Source: BOG-908 sp965198915 (GTDB taxonomy: Bacteria; Pseudomonadota; Alphaproteobacteria; Acetobacterales; Acetobacteraceae). Taken from it: 64,000 nucleotides of DNA. Position 1 is the stretch's first letter. Every line of letters begins with the position of its first letter. The position numbers and the translations under genes were made by a program. The notes beneath the pieces are model-generated. The model was not told where the DNA came from, made no database searches, and saw only the letters and a list, made by a program, of their open reading frames with translations. The stretch spans positions 1-64,000 of the forward strand of contig CBDAQC010000006.1 in assembly GCA_965198915.1 (NCBI GenBank). The letters are read 5' to 3'. Of the stretch, positions 16,591 through 24,286 are shown piece after piece.

Positions 16591-16685
16591 GGAAGTGGCA
16601 AGATACCTCCCCCCTGGTAGAACGCGGCAAGCCGGCTGGCCGATGTCCCCGCGCGGCCCATGTCCCAATCCAGCAACGAGCCCCC

Positions 16686-17423
16686 ATGCACATAGACCGC
16701 GGCGACGGCACCCAGCTCGCCTACATACTGACCGAAGGCCGCCAGCCGACTCTGGTCTTCCTGCCCGGTTTCATGAGCGACATGGCCGGCGAGAAAGCCA
16801 CCATGCTCGCCGCCCATGCAAGCGCGCTCGGCCATGCCAGCCTGCGCCTCGACTATTCCGGCCACGGCACCAGCGGCGGCCAGTTCATCGCCGGCACGAT
16901 CGGACGCTGGACGCAGGACGTGCTGTTCCTGATCGACACCCTGACGGACGGCCCGATCGTGCTGGTGGGCTCCTCGATGGGGGGCTGGATCGCCCTGCTT
17001 GCCGCCCGTGCCCGGCCGGACCGAGTGGCCGCCCTCGTCGGCGTAGCCGCCGCGCCGGACTTCACCGAGACGCTGATGTGGGCCGGCATGGACGGCGCCA
17101 CCCGCGCCACCCTGATGCAGGACGGCCTGCTGCGCGTCCCCAGCGCCTATGGCGGCGAGCAGATCATCACCCGCGCCCTCATCGAAGACGGCCGCCACCA
17201 TCTTCTCCTTGGCGCGCCGATCCCGGTCACCTGCCCCGTCCGCCTGCTGCACGGCCAGCAGGACCCGGACGTGCCCTGGCAAACCGCCCTGCAAATCGCC
17301 GACCGCCTGGACAGCGCGAACGTGCGGGTTACCCTGGTGAAGGACGCCGGCCACCGCCTGTCACGCGAGGCCGATTTGGCCCTGCTGCGCGATCTGACCA
17401 GCGCCGCTCTCGCACGCGCCTGA
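16686..17423 (+). CDS. Alpha/beta hydrolase
   Basis: A 245-aa alpha/beta hydrolase: oxyanion region VFLPGFMSDM, nucleophile elbow GSSMGG, aspartate in HGQQDPDVPW and histidine in KDAGHRLS. It resembles the ABHD10-like serine esterase group. The ATG at 16686 (MHIDRGDGTQLAY) is chosen because all upstream in-frame sequence belongs to family B copy 2 and has no family similarity. Substrate unknown. It is convergent with the NAD-binding protein gene. Confidence 0.85.
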   Translation: MHIDRGDGTQLAYILTEGRQPTLVFLPGFMSDMAGEKATMLAAHASALGHASLRLDYSGHGTSGGQFIAGTIGRWTQDVLFLIDTLTDGPIVLVGSSMGGWIALLAARARPDRVAALVGVAAAPDFTETLMWAGMDGATRATLMQDGLLRVPSAYGGEQIITRALIEDGRHHLLLGAPIPVTCPVRLLHGQQDPDVPWQTALQIADRLDSANVRVTLVKDAGHRLSREADLALLRDLTSAALARA

Positions 17424-17458
17424 ACTCCGGGGACAGCGGGCCGAAGTTCTTAACTACC

Positions 17459-17488
17459 TTCAAAGAGAAGGGCCTTCCTTGCTTTCTT
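17459..17488. repeat. Family A repeat copy 7 (right-arm remnant)
   Basis: Only the right-arm end is left: AAAGAGAAGGGCCTTCCTTG with the usual TTTCTTCCTCC follow-on. It supplies the last codons and the stop of the minus-strand NAD-binding protein. Confidence 0.6.
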
Positions 17489-18320
17489 CCTCCAACACCG
17501 CCGCCAAGCCCTCCCGATACGTCGGATACCGCCACCGATAGCCCAGCACCTCCTGCGTCGCCTCACTCCGCACCCGCCGGTTCTCCGCCCAGAAGCTCCG
17601 CGCCATCGCGCTCATCCCGCCCACCGCCTCGCTGAACGGCACGGCCGGCGGCACCGCCACGCCCAGCAGCTCCGCCGCCTGCGCCGTCACCTCCGCACTC
17701 TCCGCCGGCTCGTCATCGGAGAAGTTCAGCACCCGCACCCCCGCCGGTGGACGCGCAATCGCCGCCATCACGCCGCCTGCGATGTCGTCCACATGTATGC
17801 GCCCGAAGGCGTGCCCCGGCTGCACCACGCGCCGCGCGCGCCCGGCCCGCAGGTCGTCGAACGCGGACCGGCCCGGCCCGTAGATCCCCGCCAGCCGGAA
17901 CACATCCAGCGGCCGGCCGCGCGCCGCATCCTGCCACGCCAGCTCGGTCGCCAGCCGGCGCCGGCTTCGCTCCGCCGAGGGGGCCGGCGGCGTCGCCTCG
18001 TCCACCCAGCCGCCGCCCCGGTCACCATACACGCCCGTGGTTGACAGATAGCCGATCCAGGCGACGCCAGGCGCCGCCGCAATCTCGGCGCCGTAGCGCG
18101 CCAATACGGGGTCGCCGTCCTCGCGCGGCGGGGCCGTCGCCAGCAGATGCGTGGCCCGCGCCAGCTCCGGCCCGGCTGCGTCGAATGCCACGATACGCAG
18201 AAGCGGGTCACGCGAAGGCCGTGGAGACCGGTTGGTCGCCACCACCTCCCACCCCGCGGCGCAGGCCGCGCGTGCGGCGGCGCGGCCACAGAACCCCAGG
18301 CCAAATATCAACAGTCGCAT
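17460..18320 (-). CDS. NAD(P)-binding epimerase/YeeZ-like protein
   Basis: A 286-aa extended-SDR-like protein. Its N-terminal dinucleotide site is GLGFCGRAAARAA. It has the STTGVYGDRGG strand-loop (the Tyr is part of the degraded active site in this group), the FRLAGIYGPGRS motif and a C-terminal LGYRWRYPTYREGL end typical of YeeZ-like proteins. Start at 18320 (MRLLIFGLGF); a longer in-frame opening upstream lies on the antisense of the TPR gene and is rejected. The last residues (KEGPSL) are encoded by a family A remnant. Divergent from the TPR gene, 44 bp apart. Confidence 0.85.
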   Translation of the reverse strand: MRLLIFGLGFCGRAAARAACAAGWEVVATNRSPRPSRDPLLRIVAFDAAGPELARATHLLATAPPREDGDPVLARYGAEIAAAPGVAWIGYLSTTGVYGDRGGGWVDEATPPAPSAERSRRRLATELAWQDAARGRPLDVFRLAGIYGPGRSAFDDLRAGRARRVVQPGHAFGRIHVDDIAGGVMAAIARPPAGVRVLNFSDDEPAESAEVTAQAAELLGVAVPPAVPFSEAVGGMSAMARSFWAENRRVRSEATQEVLGYRWRYPTYREGLAAVLEEESKEGPSL

Positions 18321-18364
18321 GGCACACCGCTCCCCAACTTCCCGCGGCCGCTCCCGCGCCCTAC

Positions 18365-19255
18365 ATGACTTCCATGAGCTTACGCGTGGCCCTTGCCGGC
18401 GTCGCCGCCGCACTGGCCGCTTCCCTCGTTTTGCCGGCCGGTCTGCTTGCCGCCCCACCGGCCACCCTGCAGGCCGCCCCGGCCGCGCCGCCCGCCGGCG
18501 AGGCGGCCGAAAACGCGCCCGCCGCACCCGGCGACGACGCAAACCTGCCGATCCCCCCCGTCCCGCCCCGCATTGCCGAAGGCACCCAATACGACACCTG
18601 CCTGGACATGCTGGCCACCGACCCGTCCGGTGCCGACGCCCTGGCCACCTCCATGACCGCCACCGCCGGCGCCGAGGCGGCGGCGCACTGCCACGCTTTG
18701 GCCCAGGTGGAACTGGGCAACACCGAAGCCGGCGCCACGCTGCTCGACCGCCTCGCCGCCCGCAGCGCCGCACCCGCTGCCTCGCGCGCCGTGGTCTTCG
18801 CCCAGGCCAGCCAGGCCTGGAGCATGGCCGGCCAAACCGACCAGGCCTACGATTCGGCCAGCCGCGCGCTGGCGCTGTCGCCGGACGACCCCGAACTGCG
18901 TATCGGCCACGCCATCGCGGCCTTGGCCCGGCAACGCTACGCCGAAGCCGCCGACGACCTGACCCACGCGCTGGCGCTGGACCCCAGACGCGCCGACGCC
19001 CTGATCCTGCGCGCCACCGCCTGGCGCAACCTCGGCCGCATCGATGCCGCCCGCGCGGACATCGAAGCCGCCGCTGTGCTGGACCCGGACAACGCCGACC
19101 TGCTTCTGGAACGCGGCATCATCCGCCAACGCACCGGCGATCTGGCGGGCGCGCGTGCGGACTGGCAACGCGCGGCCGATCTGGCGCCGGACACGCCCAC
19201 GGGTGATCTGGCGCAGCAGAACCTGGCGTTGTTGCAGGCTGGACCGCAGCAGTAA
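18365..19255 (+). CDS. Secreted tetratricopeptide repeat protein
   Basis: A 296-aa protein with a signal peptide (about residues 1-28, ending GLLAAP), an Ala/Pro-rich linker, then tandem TPR units from about residue 140 to the end (for example QAYDSASRALALSPDDPELR, then EAADDLTHALALDPRRADAL, then AARADIEAAAVLDPDNADLL). It is probably a periplasmic scaffold; the partner is unknown. An ATG at 18374 is an alternative start. Much longer in-frame openings upstream overlap the divergent gene and are not supported. Confidence 0.85.
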   Translation: MTSMSLRVALAGVAAALAASLVLPAGLLAAPPATLQAAPAAPPAGEAAENAPAAPGDDANLPIPPVPPRIAEGTQYDTCLDMLATDPSGADALATSMTATAGAEAAAHCHALAQVELGNTEAGATLLDRLAARSAAPAASRAVVFAQASQAWSMAGQTDQAYDSASRALALSPDDPELRIGHAIAALARQRYAEAADDLTHALALDPRRADALILRATAWRNLGRIDAARADIEAAAVLDPDNADLLLERGIIRQRTGDLAGARADWQRAADLAPDTPTGDLAQQNLALLQAGPQQ

Positions 19256-19303
19256 GGCAAGTCCTTCTTTTTTGAAAAAAAGAAGCAAAAAACTTTTGTT
19301 TCT
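19256..19303. repeat. Family A repeat copy 8 (left arm only)
   Basis: A nearly consensus left arm (GTCCTTCTTTTTTGAAAAAA, then AGAAGCAAAAAACTTTTG) immediately after the TPR stop. No matching right arm exists downstream. The sequence after about 19316 changes to a lower-GC, foreign-looking region, suggesting that the right half was lost when that region was inserted or deleted. Confidence 0.85.
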
Positions 19304-19408
19304 CCGACCCTGAAATGCCTCGGTGTCTACTGCGACACCCGGCCGGTTCGTGTGCAAACGTGTGATCTATTTGGTATGTTCGACTCTGAATAGAGGTTCA
19401 TACTGACC

Positions 19409-19992
19409 ATGGATTCTGCAACCGAGTCCGAGGCTCTCTTTTAACAGTTTCTGATTGTTCATGGATTGCCGTTCGCGCGTGTTCCCGTGGCCGAGACTCC
19501 ACGCCCAGACTTTGTGGTGGCAGCTCAAGCCGAATACGGATCGTTGTTCTTTGAGATAAAAGAAATTACTGCGGACGACAATTTTGCAATAGATCGTTTA
19601 GGGATAAGTAGCCGAACAGTTGAGATCACATCAGGAGTAAAATAAGTGTTCAAAGAAAGATCAGATACGGAGCTGGCCTAAATCGACCGTCAATTTCGCT
19701 TATCTACAATGCCTTGGATACGAATTTCCATTTGTTTGGCACTGAGGATCACGATTTCAAAGCTGCGATGTTCGGCGAATGGACGTTGCAAATCGGTGCT
19801 GTGAGCGGAGCCCTGCTTCAAGCAGGTAATGGTCGAAACCGATCCTTGCGAGAAAAACAAAACACCTCCTTTTCTGCTCTTGGACATATCGCACCTGGCA
19901 CCAGCGTGATGACTGTCAGGTTGTTTCCCAACGTGCACGCCAAAGTACCGTTACGCACGAGCATCCCAGCTTGCTTTCAAGTTGTTGCCTAA
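19409..19992 (+). pseudogene. Decayed gene with PD...ExK-like motif
   Basis: Reading from ATG 19409 gives MDSATESEALF, a TAA stop at 19442-19444, then QFLIVHGLPFARVPVAE and PDFVVAAQAEYGSLFFEIKE. The frame ends at about 19644. A one-base shift near 19620-19630 restores a long second frame: DHIRSKISVQRKIRYGAGLN, then IYNALDTNFHLFGTEDHDF, ending at 19992. The pieces join into one protein of about 190 aa broken by one nonsense and one frameshift mutation. The PDF...FEIKE spacing resembles a PD-(D/E)xK nuclease-type motif, but this is only a resemblance. Base composition is clearly lower in GC than the neighbours, suggesting horizontal acquisition. Confidence 0.7.
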
Positions 19993-20120
19993 ACGACGAG
20001 CGGAGTTTCGCGCCTTGCGCTCGATGGTTCAATTAAGACCGGTGAACAGCCCGGCGAGATATTTGCCTGCATTCACATACCCCCTTGCCTTCCAACCCAT
20101 CTTCCCCGCATCCCCACCCC

Positions 20121-20987
20121 ATGTCCCCCACCTCCCGCAGCTTCATCTCCCAGCGCCTCCGCCTCCACTACGCGGATTGGGGCAACGACTCCGCCCCACC
20201 CCTGATCCTCGTGCACGGCGGCCGGGACCATTGCCGAAACTGGGACTGGGTGGCCGCCCGCCTCGCCCCGGACTACCACGTCATCGCCCCGGACCTGCGC
20301 GGCCACGGGGATAGCGCCTGGGCGGACGGAGGCGGCTACACGATCACAAGCTTCCTCTATGACCTGGCGCAGCTCGTCCAACAGCAGACCCAGGCGCCGG
20401 TCACCCTGGTCGGCCACTCGCTCGGCGGCAACATCGCCACCCGCTACACCGGCCTCTACCCCGAACTGGTGCACCGTCTGGTCTGCATCGAAGGCCTGGG
20501 CCCCTCGCCCAAGATGGAGGCGGAACTGGCCGCCAAGCCGGTGGAGGTCCGGCTGCGGGACTGGGTGGACGAACAGCGCCAGCTCGCCGCGCGCCAGCCG
20601 CGCCGCTACCCCGCCTTCGCGGACGCGCTGGCCCGCATGCGCGCCGAAAACAAGCACCTCTCCCCCGCCCAGGCCGAACACCTGACCCGCCACGGCGTGC
20701 GCCAGAACGAGGACGGCACCTATAGCTGGAAGTTCGACCCCTACATCCGCTCCTGGCTCCCCGTGGACACTTCGCGAGACGACATACGCCGCCTGTGGGG
20801 CCGCATCACCTGCCCCACTCTGCTGGTGTACGGCACCGAAAGCTGGGCCAGCAACCCCGCTTTGGACGGACGCGCGGCCTATTTCCGACAGGCCCAGGTT
20901 GCAATGATCGAAGGCGCCGGCCATTGGGTGCAGCACGACCGGCTGGAAGAATTCATGAAAGCGACACTGGACTTCCTGCAAAACTAG
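20121..20987 (+). CDS. Alpha/beta hydrolase (epoxide hydrolase/haloalkane dehalogenase-like)
   Basis: A 288-aa hydrolase with the HGG oxyanion region (ILVHGGRDHCRNWD), DLRGHGDS, nucleophile elbow GHSLGG and a C-terminal GAGHWVQHD histidine. The central cap (about residues 135-210) is long and charged. Start ATG 20121 (MSPTSRSF) is preferred to an upstream in-frame ATG that only adds a Pro/His-rich stretch. Substrate unknown. Family A copy 9 follows directly. Confidence 0.85.
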   Translation: MSPTSRSFISQRLRLHYADWGNDSAPPLILVHGGRDHCRNWDWVAARLAPDYHVIAPDLRGHGDSAWADGGGYTITSFLYDLAQLVQQQTQAPVTLVGHSLGGNIATRYTGLYPELVHRLVCIEGLGPSPKMEAELAAKPVEVRLRDWVDEQRQLAARQPRRYPAFADALARMRAENKHLSPAQAEHLTRHGVRQNEDGTYSWKFDPYIRSWLPVDTSRDDIRRLWGRITCPTLLVYGTESWASNPALDGRAAYFRQAQVAMIEGAGHWVQHDRLEEFMKATLDFLQN

Positions 20988-20989
20988 GC

Positions 20990-21128
20990 AGGAAAGCAAG
21001 CAATCCTTCTTTGGAAGAGAGCACCAAAACTTCTGCTCCCTGTATGCGGCTGCATCACCACCCGCCGACAGGGACCAAAAGTTTTTTGCTTCTTTTTTCC
21101 AAAAAAGAAGGCCTTTCGTCCTTTCCTC
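20990..21128. repeat. Family A repeat copy 9 (complete, left arm degenerate)
   Basis: The left arm (about 21000-21032, ATCCTTCTTTGGAAGAGAGC) is worn. The right arm (about 21075-21115, AAGTTTTTTGCTTCTTTTTT, then CCAAAAAAGAAGGCC) is near consensus. The short core is about 40 bp. It lies between the alpha/beta hydrolase and the OprB-like porin. Confidence 0.85.
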
Positions 21129-21144
21129 CCCTAGAACCAGAACA

Positions 21145-22452
21145 ATGCTGAAAACAGCCGCATTAGCCTGCCTCCTGCCGGCCGCCGCCTGGGCCCAGGA
21201 AGCCGATGCACCACCGCAATTATGGGCGTTCCACGCGCAATCCACGTTCGAGGACCAATACCACCCCGCTTTCACCTCCCCGTTGCGCGGCCCAAACAGC
21301 CTCGATCCCGGCAGCCGCGGCGACGAGACGTTCGACATCACCCTCTATGGCGGACTGCGCCCCTGGTCCGGCGCCGAACTATGGGTGAACCCGGAGGTGG
21401 ACCAGGGCTTCGGCCTCAGTGACACGCTCGGCATCGCCGCCTTCCCCAGTGCGGAGGCGTACAAGGTGGGCGCCGCCGCCCCTTACGTGCGCGTGCCGCG
21501 CCTGTTCTTCCGCCAGACCATCGATCTGGGCGGCGCCAGCCAGCCTGTCGCCGCCGACCTCAACACCCTGGGTGGCGCCCAGACCGCGGACCGCGTGGTG
21601 TTCTGGATCGGCAAGTTCGGCGTGCCGGACGTGTTCGACACCAATGCCTACGCCAACAACCCCCGCCAGGACTTCTCCAACTGGGCGCTGGTGAACGCCG
21701 GATCATTCGATTACGCGGCGGATGCCTGGGGCTTCACCTACGGCACGGCGGTGGAGTGGTATCAGGACTGGTGGACGCTGCGCGCTGGCGGCTTCGCGCT
21801 CTCCCGCGTGCCGAACAGCACCCAGCTCGATACAAGCGGCAGCCAGTTCCAACTGGTCGCCGAAGCCGAGGAGCGGCACACCGTCGCGGGCCAGGACGGC
21901 AAGCTGAAAGTCACCGCCTTCCTGACACGCGGCCGCATGGGCGACTACAATGACGCGATCGCCTTGGCCCAGCAGACCGGCACCACCCCCAGCACCGCGG
22001 ATGTCCGCCAATACCGCAGCCGCTCCGGCATCAGCCTGAATCTGGAACAGGCCGTCACCCGGGACCTCGGCCTGTTCGCCCGCGCGGGCCTGGCCGAAGG
22101 CGGCCGCGAATCCTACGAGTTCACCGACATAGACCGCACTTTCTCCGTCGGCCTGTCGCTCCAGGGCCGCAGATGGGGCCTGCCGGACGACGTGTTCGGC
22201 CTCGCCACCGTGATCGACGGCATATCCCACCGCCGCAAGGACTACCTTGCCGCCGGCGGCCTGGGCATCCTGATCGGTGACGGCGCCCTGCCGCTGTCCG
22301 GGCCGGAGCAGGTGGCCGAGACCTATTACCGCCACGCTCTGGCCAGCTACGCCCAGGTCACAGCCGATTACCAGTTTGTCAACAACCCCGGCTACGACCG
22401 GGTACGCGGCCCCGTCTCTGTGCTCGGCGTCCGCCTGCACCTGCAATATTGA
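21145..22452 (+). CDS. OprB-family carbohydrate-selective porin
   Basis: A 435-aa outer-membrane barrel with a short signal peptide (AAAWAQ cleavage, about residue 18). OprB-like landmarks include WAFHAQSTFEDQYHPAF, RVPRLFFRQTIDLGG, the FGVPDVFDTNAYANNPR strand-loop and a C-terminal terminal aromatic strand (LGVRLHLQY, ending in Tyr). This family takes up sugars and other polar solutes by diffusion. It is the first of three barrel genes in about 5 kb. Confidence 0.85.
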   Translation: MLKTAALACLLPAAAWAQEADAPPQLWAFHAQSTFEDQYHPAFTSPLRGPNSLDPGSRGDETFDITLYGGLRPWSGAELWVNPEVDQGFGLSDTLGIAAFPSAEAYKVGAAAPYVRVPRLFFRQTIDLGGASQPVAADLNTLGGAQTADRVVFWIGKFGVPDVFDTNAYANNPRQDFSNWALVNAGSFDYAADAWGFTYGTAVEWYQDWWTLRAGGFALSRVPNSTQLDTSGSQFQLVAEAEERHTVAGQDGKLKVTAFLTRGRMGDYNDAIALAQQTGTTPSTADVRQYRSRSGISLNLEQAVTRDLGLFARAGLAEGGRESYEFTDIDRTFSVGLSLQGRRWGLPDDVFGLATVIDGISHRRKDYLAAGGLGILIGDGALPLSGPEQVAETYYRHALASYAQVTADYQFVNNPGYDRVRGPVSVLGVRLHLQY

Positions 22453-22564
22453 TGACAGGTCGCCTCCCTGGGTACCCGGATGACAAAGCTGTGCACGCGA
22501 CCGCAGGCAGCCGGCGCGGCACGCGGACCGTTGCGCTCGCATCGAGGGGGAAGGACCGGGCAGC

Positions 22565-23749
22565 GTGACCGCACTCAGGCAACAACGGCTGCTCGCCGCC
22601 TTGGCACTATGCGCCTGGGGCACGGCCGCGGCGCAGACACCGCCCGCGCCGGCAACGGTGAACCTGCCCAGCCCTGTCCTGGGCGGCGCACTGACCTTCG
22701 ACCACCCGGCTCCCACGATCGACGCCGGCGCGTTCGGCAACATCACCGTGGACGGCCTGCTCTCCGGCCTGGGCCTGGTGCAGAGCAACCCCGTCTCGGG
22801 CGACAGGGACGCGGCGCTGGACATCAGCAGCGCCCAGATTTTCGTGCAGAAAACCGACGGTCTCGTGCAGTTCTATGTCCAGGCCGGCGCCTACGCCATT
22901 CCCGATCTCGGCGTTGCCTACCGTCACCACACGGACGCCGGCAGCACGTGGGGCGACTATTTCGACGCGCTGCCGGAGGCGTATCTGAAGCTGGCGCCCA
23001 CGGCCAATTTCTCCATCGAGGCCGGCAAGCTGCCCACGCTGATCGGGCCGGAAAACACCTTCGACTTCGAGAACTACAACATCGAGCGCGGCCTGCTTTG
23101 GAACCAGACGCAATCGGTCAGCCGCGGGGTGCAGGCGAACCTGACAGCCGGTCCCGTGCTGATGAACCTCTCGCTGAATGACGGTTATTACTCGGACTGT
23201 TTCAACTGGATTTCCGGCGCGCTCACCTGGACGATAGACCCCGTCAGCACGCTGGTAATCGACGGTGCAGCCAATCTCGGCCACACCGCGGCAAATACCG
23301 TGGCCACGCCGCTGGCGCAGAACAACAGCGCGATCTACAACCTGATCTACACGTACAAGCGCGGCAAGCTGATGCTGCAACCCTATCTGCAATACAATCA
23401 TGTGGACAAGAACCCGGCCATCGCCATTGCCCGGCAGACCGCAAGCTATAGCGGCGCAATCACGGCCGATTACGCCTTCACCGGGCGTTTCAGCCTCGCC
23501 GCACGCGCCGAATATATCGCAACGACAGGCCACCCCGCCACGCCGTCGGTCATCAATCTCCTCTACGGACTGGGTAGCGGCGCATTTTCCTTCACGCTGA
23601 CACCCACCTTCGTCTACAGGCAATATTTCGTGCGCGCCGACGCGGCCGTGGTGGAGATCACCAATTTGACCGCGGGCAACGGTTTCGGCCAGGACGGCCG
23701 CGGCACCAGCCAAATGCGCGGTGTTTTGGAAGCCGGCATCGTTTTCTGA
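22565..23749 (+). CDS. Outer-membrane beta-barrel protein (OmpL-like porin-2 type)
   Basis: A 394-aa protein with a signal peptide (ending TAAAQ, about residue 24) and alternating amphipathic strands to a C-terminal Phe (LEAGIVF), the outer-membrane insertion signal. Segments such as FYVQAGAYAIPDLG, FSIEAGKLPTLIGPE and ENYNIERGLLWNQTQ match the putative beta-barrel porin-2 (BBP2/OmpL-like) family. GTG start at 22565, preceded by GGACCGGGCAGC. Substrate unknown. Confidence 0.8.
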   Translation: MTALRQQRLLAALALCAWGTAAAQTPPAPATVNLPSPVLGGALTFDHPAPTIDAGAFGNITVDGLLSGLGLVQSNPVSGDRDAALDISSAQIFVQKTDGLVQFYVQAGAYAIPDLGVAYRHHTDAGSTWGDYFDALPEAYLKLAPTANFSIEAGKLPTLIGPENTFDFENYNIERGLLWNQTQSVSRGVQANLTAGPVLMNLSLNDGYYSDCFNWISGALTWTIDPVSTLVIDGAANLGHTAANTVATPLAQNNSAIYNLIYTYKRGKLMLQPYLQYNHVDKNPAIAIARQTASYSGAITADYAFTGRFSLAARAEYIATTGHPATPSVINLLYGLGSGAFSFTLTPTFVYRQYFVRADAAVVEITNLTAGNGFGQDGRGTSQMRGVLEAGIVF

Positions 23750-23755
23750 CGCAAT

Positions 23756-24094
23756 CTACCGCGTTCGCCAGAATGCAACCACCAGGCCGCCGGCAACGAT
23801 CAGCACGCCGCCCGCCAGCACCCCGGGCGACGGCAGACGGCGGAACGCCGCCGCGTTTATCACCTGCGCCACGATGAAAAACACCGCCACATACGCGCCG
23901 AGCAGACGCCCGAAATCCCAGCCCGGCTGATTTACCAGCACACCGTAAGCCGTCAGCACGGCGGCACCCGCCACAATCCAGCCGATCCTGGCGCCTGTCG
24001 CATCCTGGCCCAGCCCGGCCCGGATGACGGCATCTCCGCCTGCCTCCAAAACAGCCGCGGCAATCAGGAACATCGCGGCTTTCATGGTCTGCAT
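23756..24094 (-). CDS. Small four-helix membrane protein (DMT/SMR-like)
   Basis: A 112-aa protein with about four hydrophobic helices: MFLIAAAVLEAGGDAVIRAG, then IGWIVAGAAVLTAYGVL, LLGAYVAVFFIVAQVI and VLAGGVLIVAGGLVVAF. Size and topology fit the small multidrug resistance/DMT half-transporter group, and a Glu lies in the first helix (VLEAGG) as in SMR proteins. The assignment is tentative. It is convergent with the barrel gene on the left (6 bp between stops) and divergent from the barrel gene on the right. ATG 24085 is an alternative start. Confidence 0.7.
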   Translation of the reverse strand: MQTMKAAMFLIAAAVLEAGGDAVIRAGLGQDATGARIGWIVAGAAVLTAYGVLVNQPGWDFGRLLGAYVAVFFIVAQVINAAAFRRLPSPGVLAGGVLIVAGGLVVAFWRTR

Positions 24095-24286
24095 GTGCCG
24101 CAAGGCAGGCCGTTGTGCCTCGAGAGAACACTCGGAAACTCCCGTCTGCGCGGCTTCGCCCAAGTGGCGCCAGGTTTTATCCCGCCTTTACGACGCACCC
24201 CGACTATCACGATAGACCCTTTACGCAACTTGCCGATATTCCGGCTCCCACACGAAAACCCGCCCCCTGGGGCGGAAGGAGCCGAT

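Noticed and set aside
16452..16685. In-frame N-terminal extension of the alpha/beta hydrolase
   Set aside because: It is family B copy 2 translated; the hydrolase family begins at the ATG at 16686.
17747..18364. Long in-frame extension before the TPR protein
   Set aside because: It lies on the antisense of the YeeZ-like gene, is Arg/Pro-rich, and hides the signal peptide that begins at 18365.
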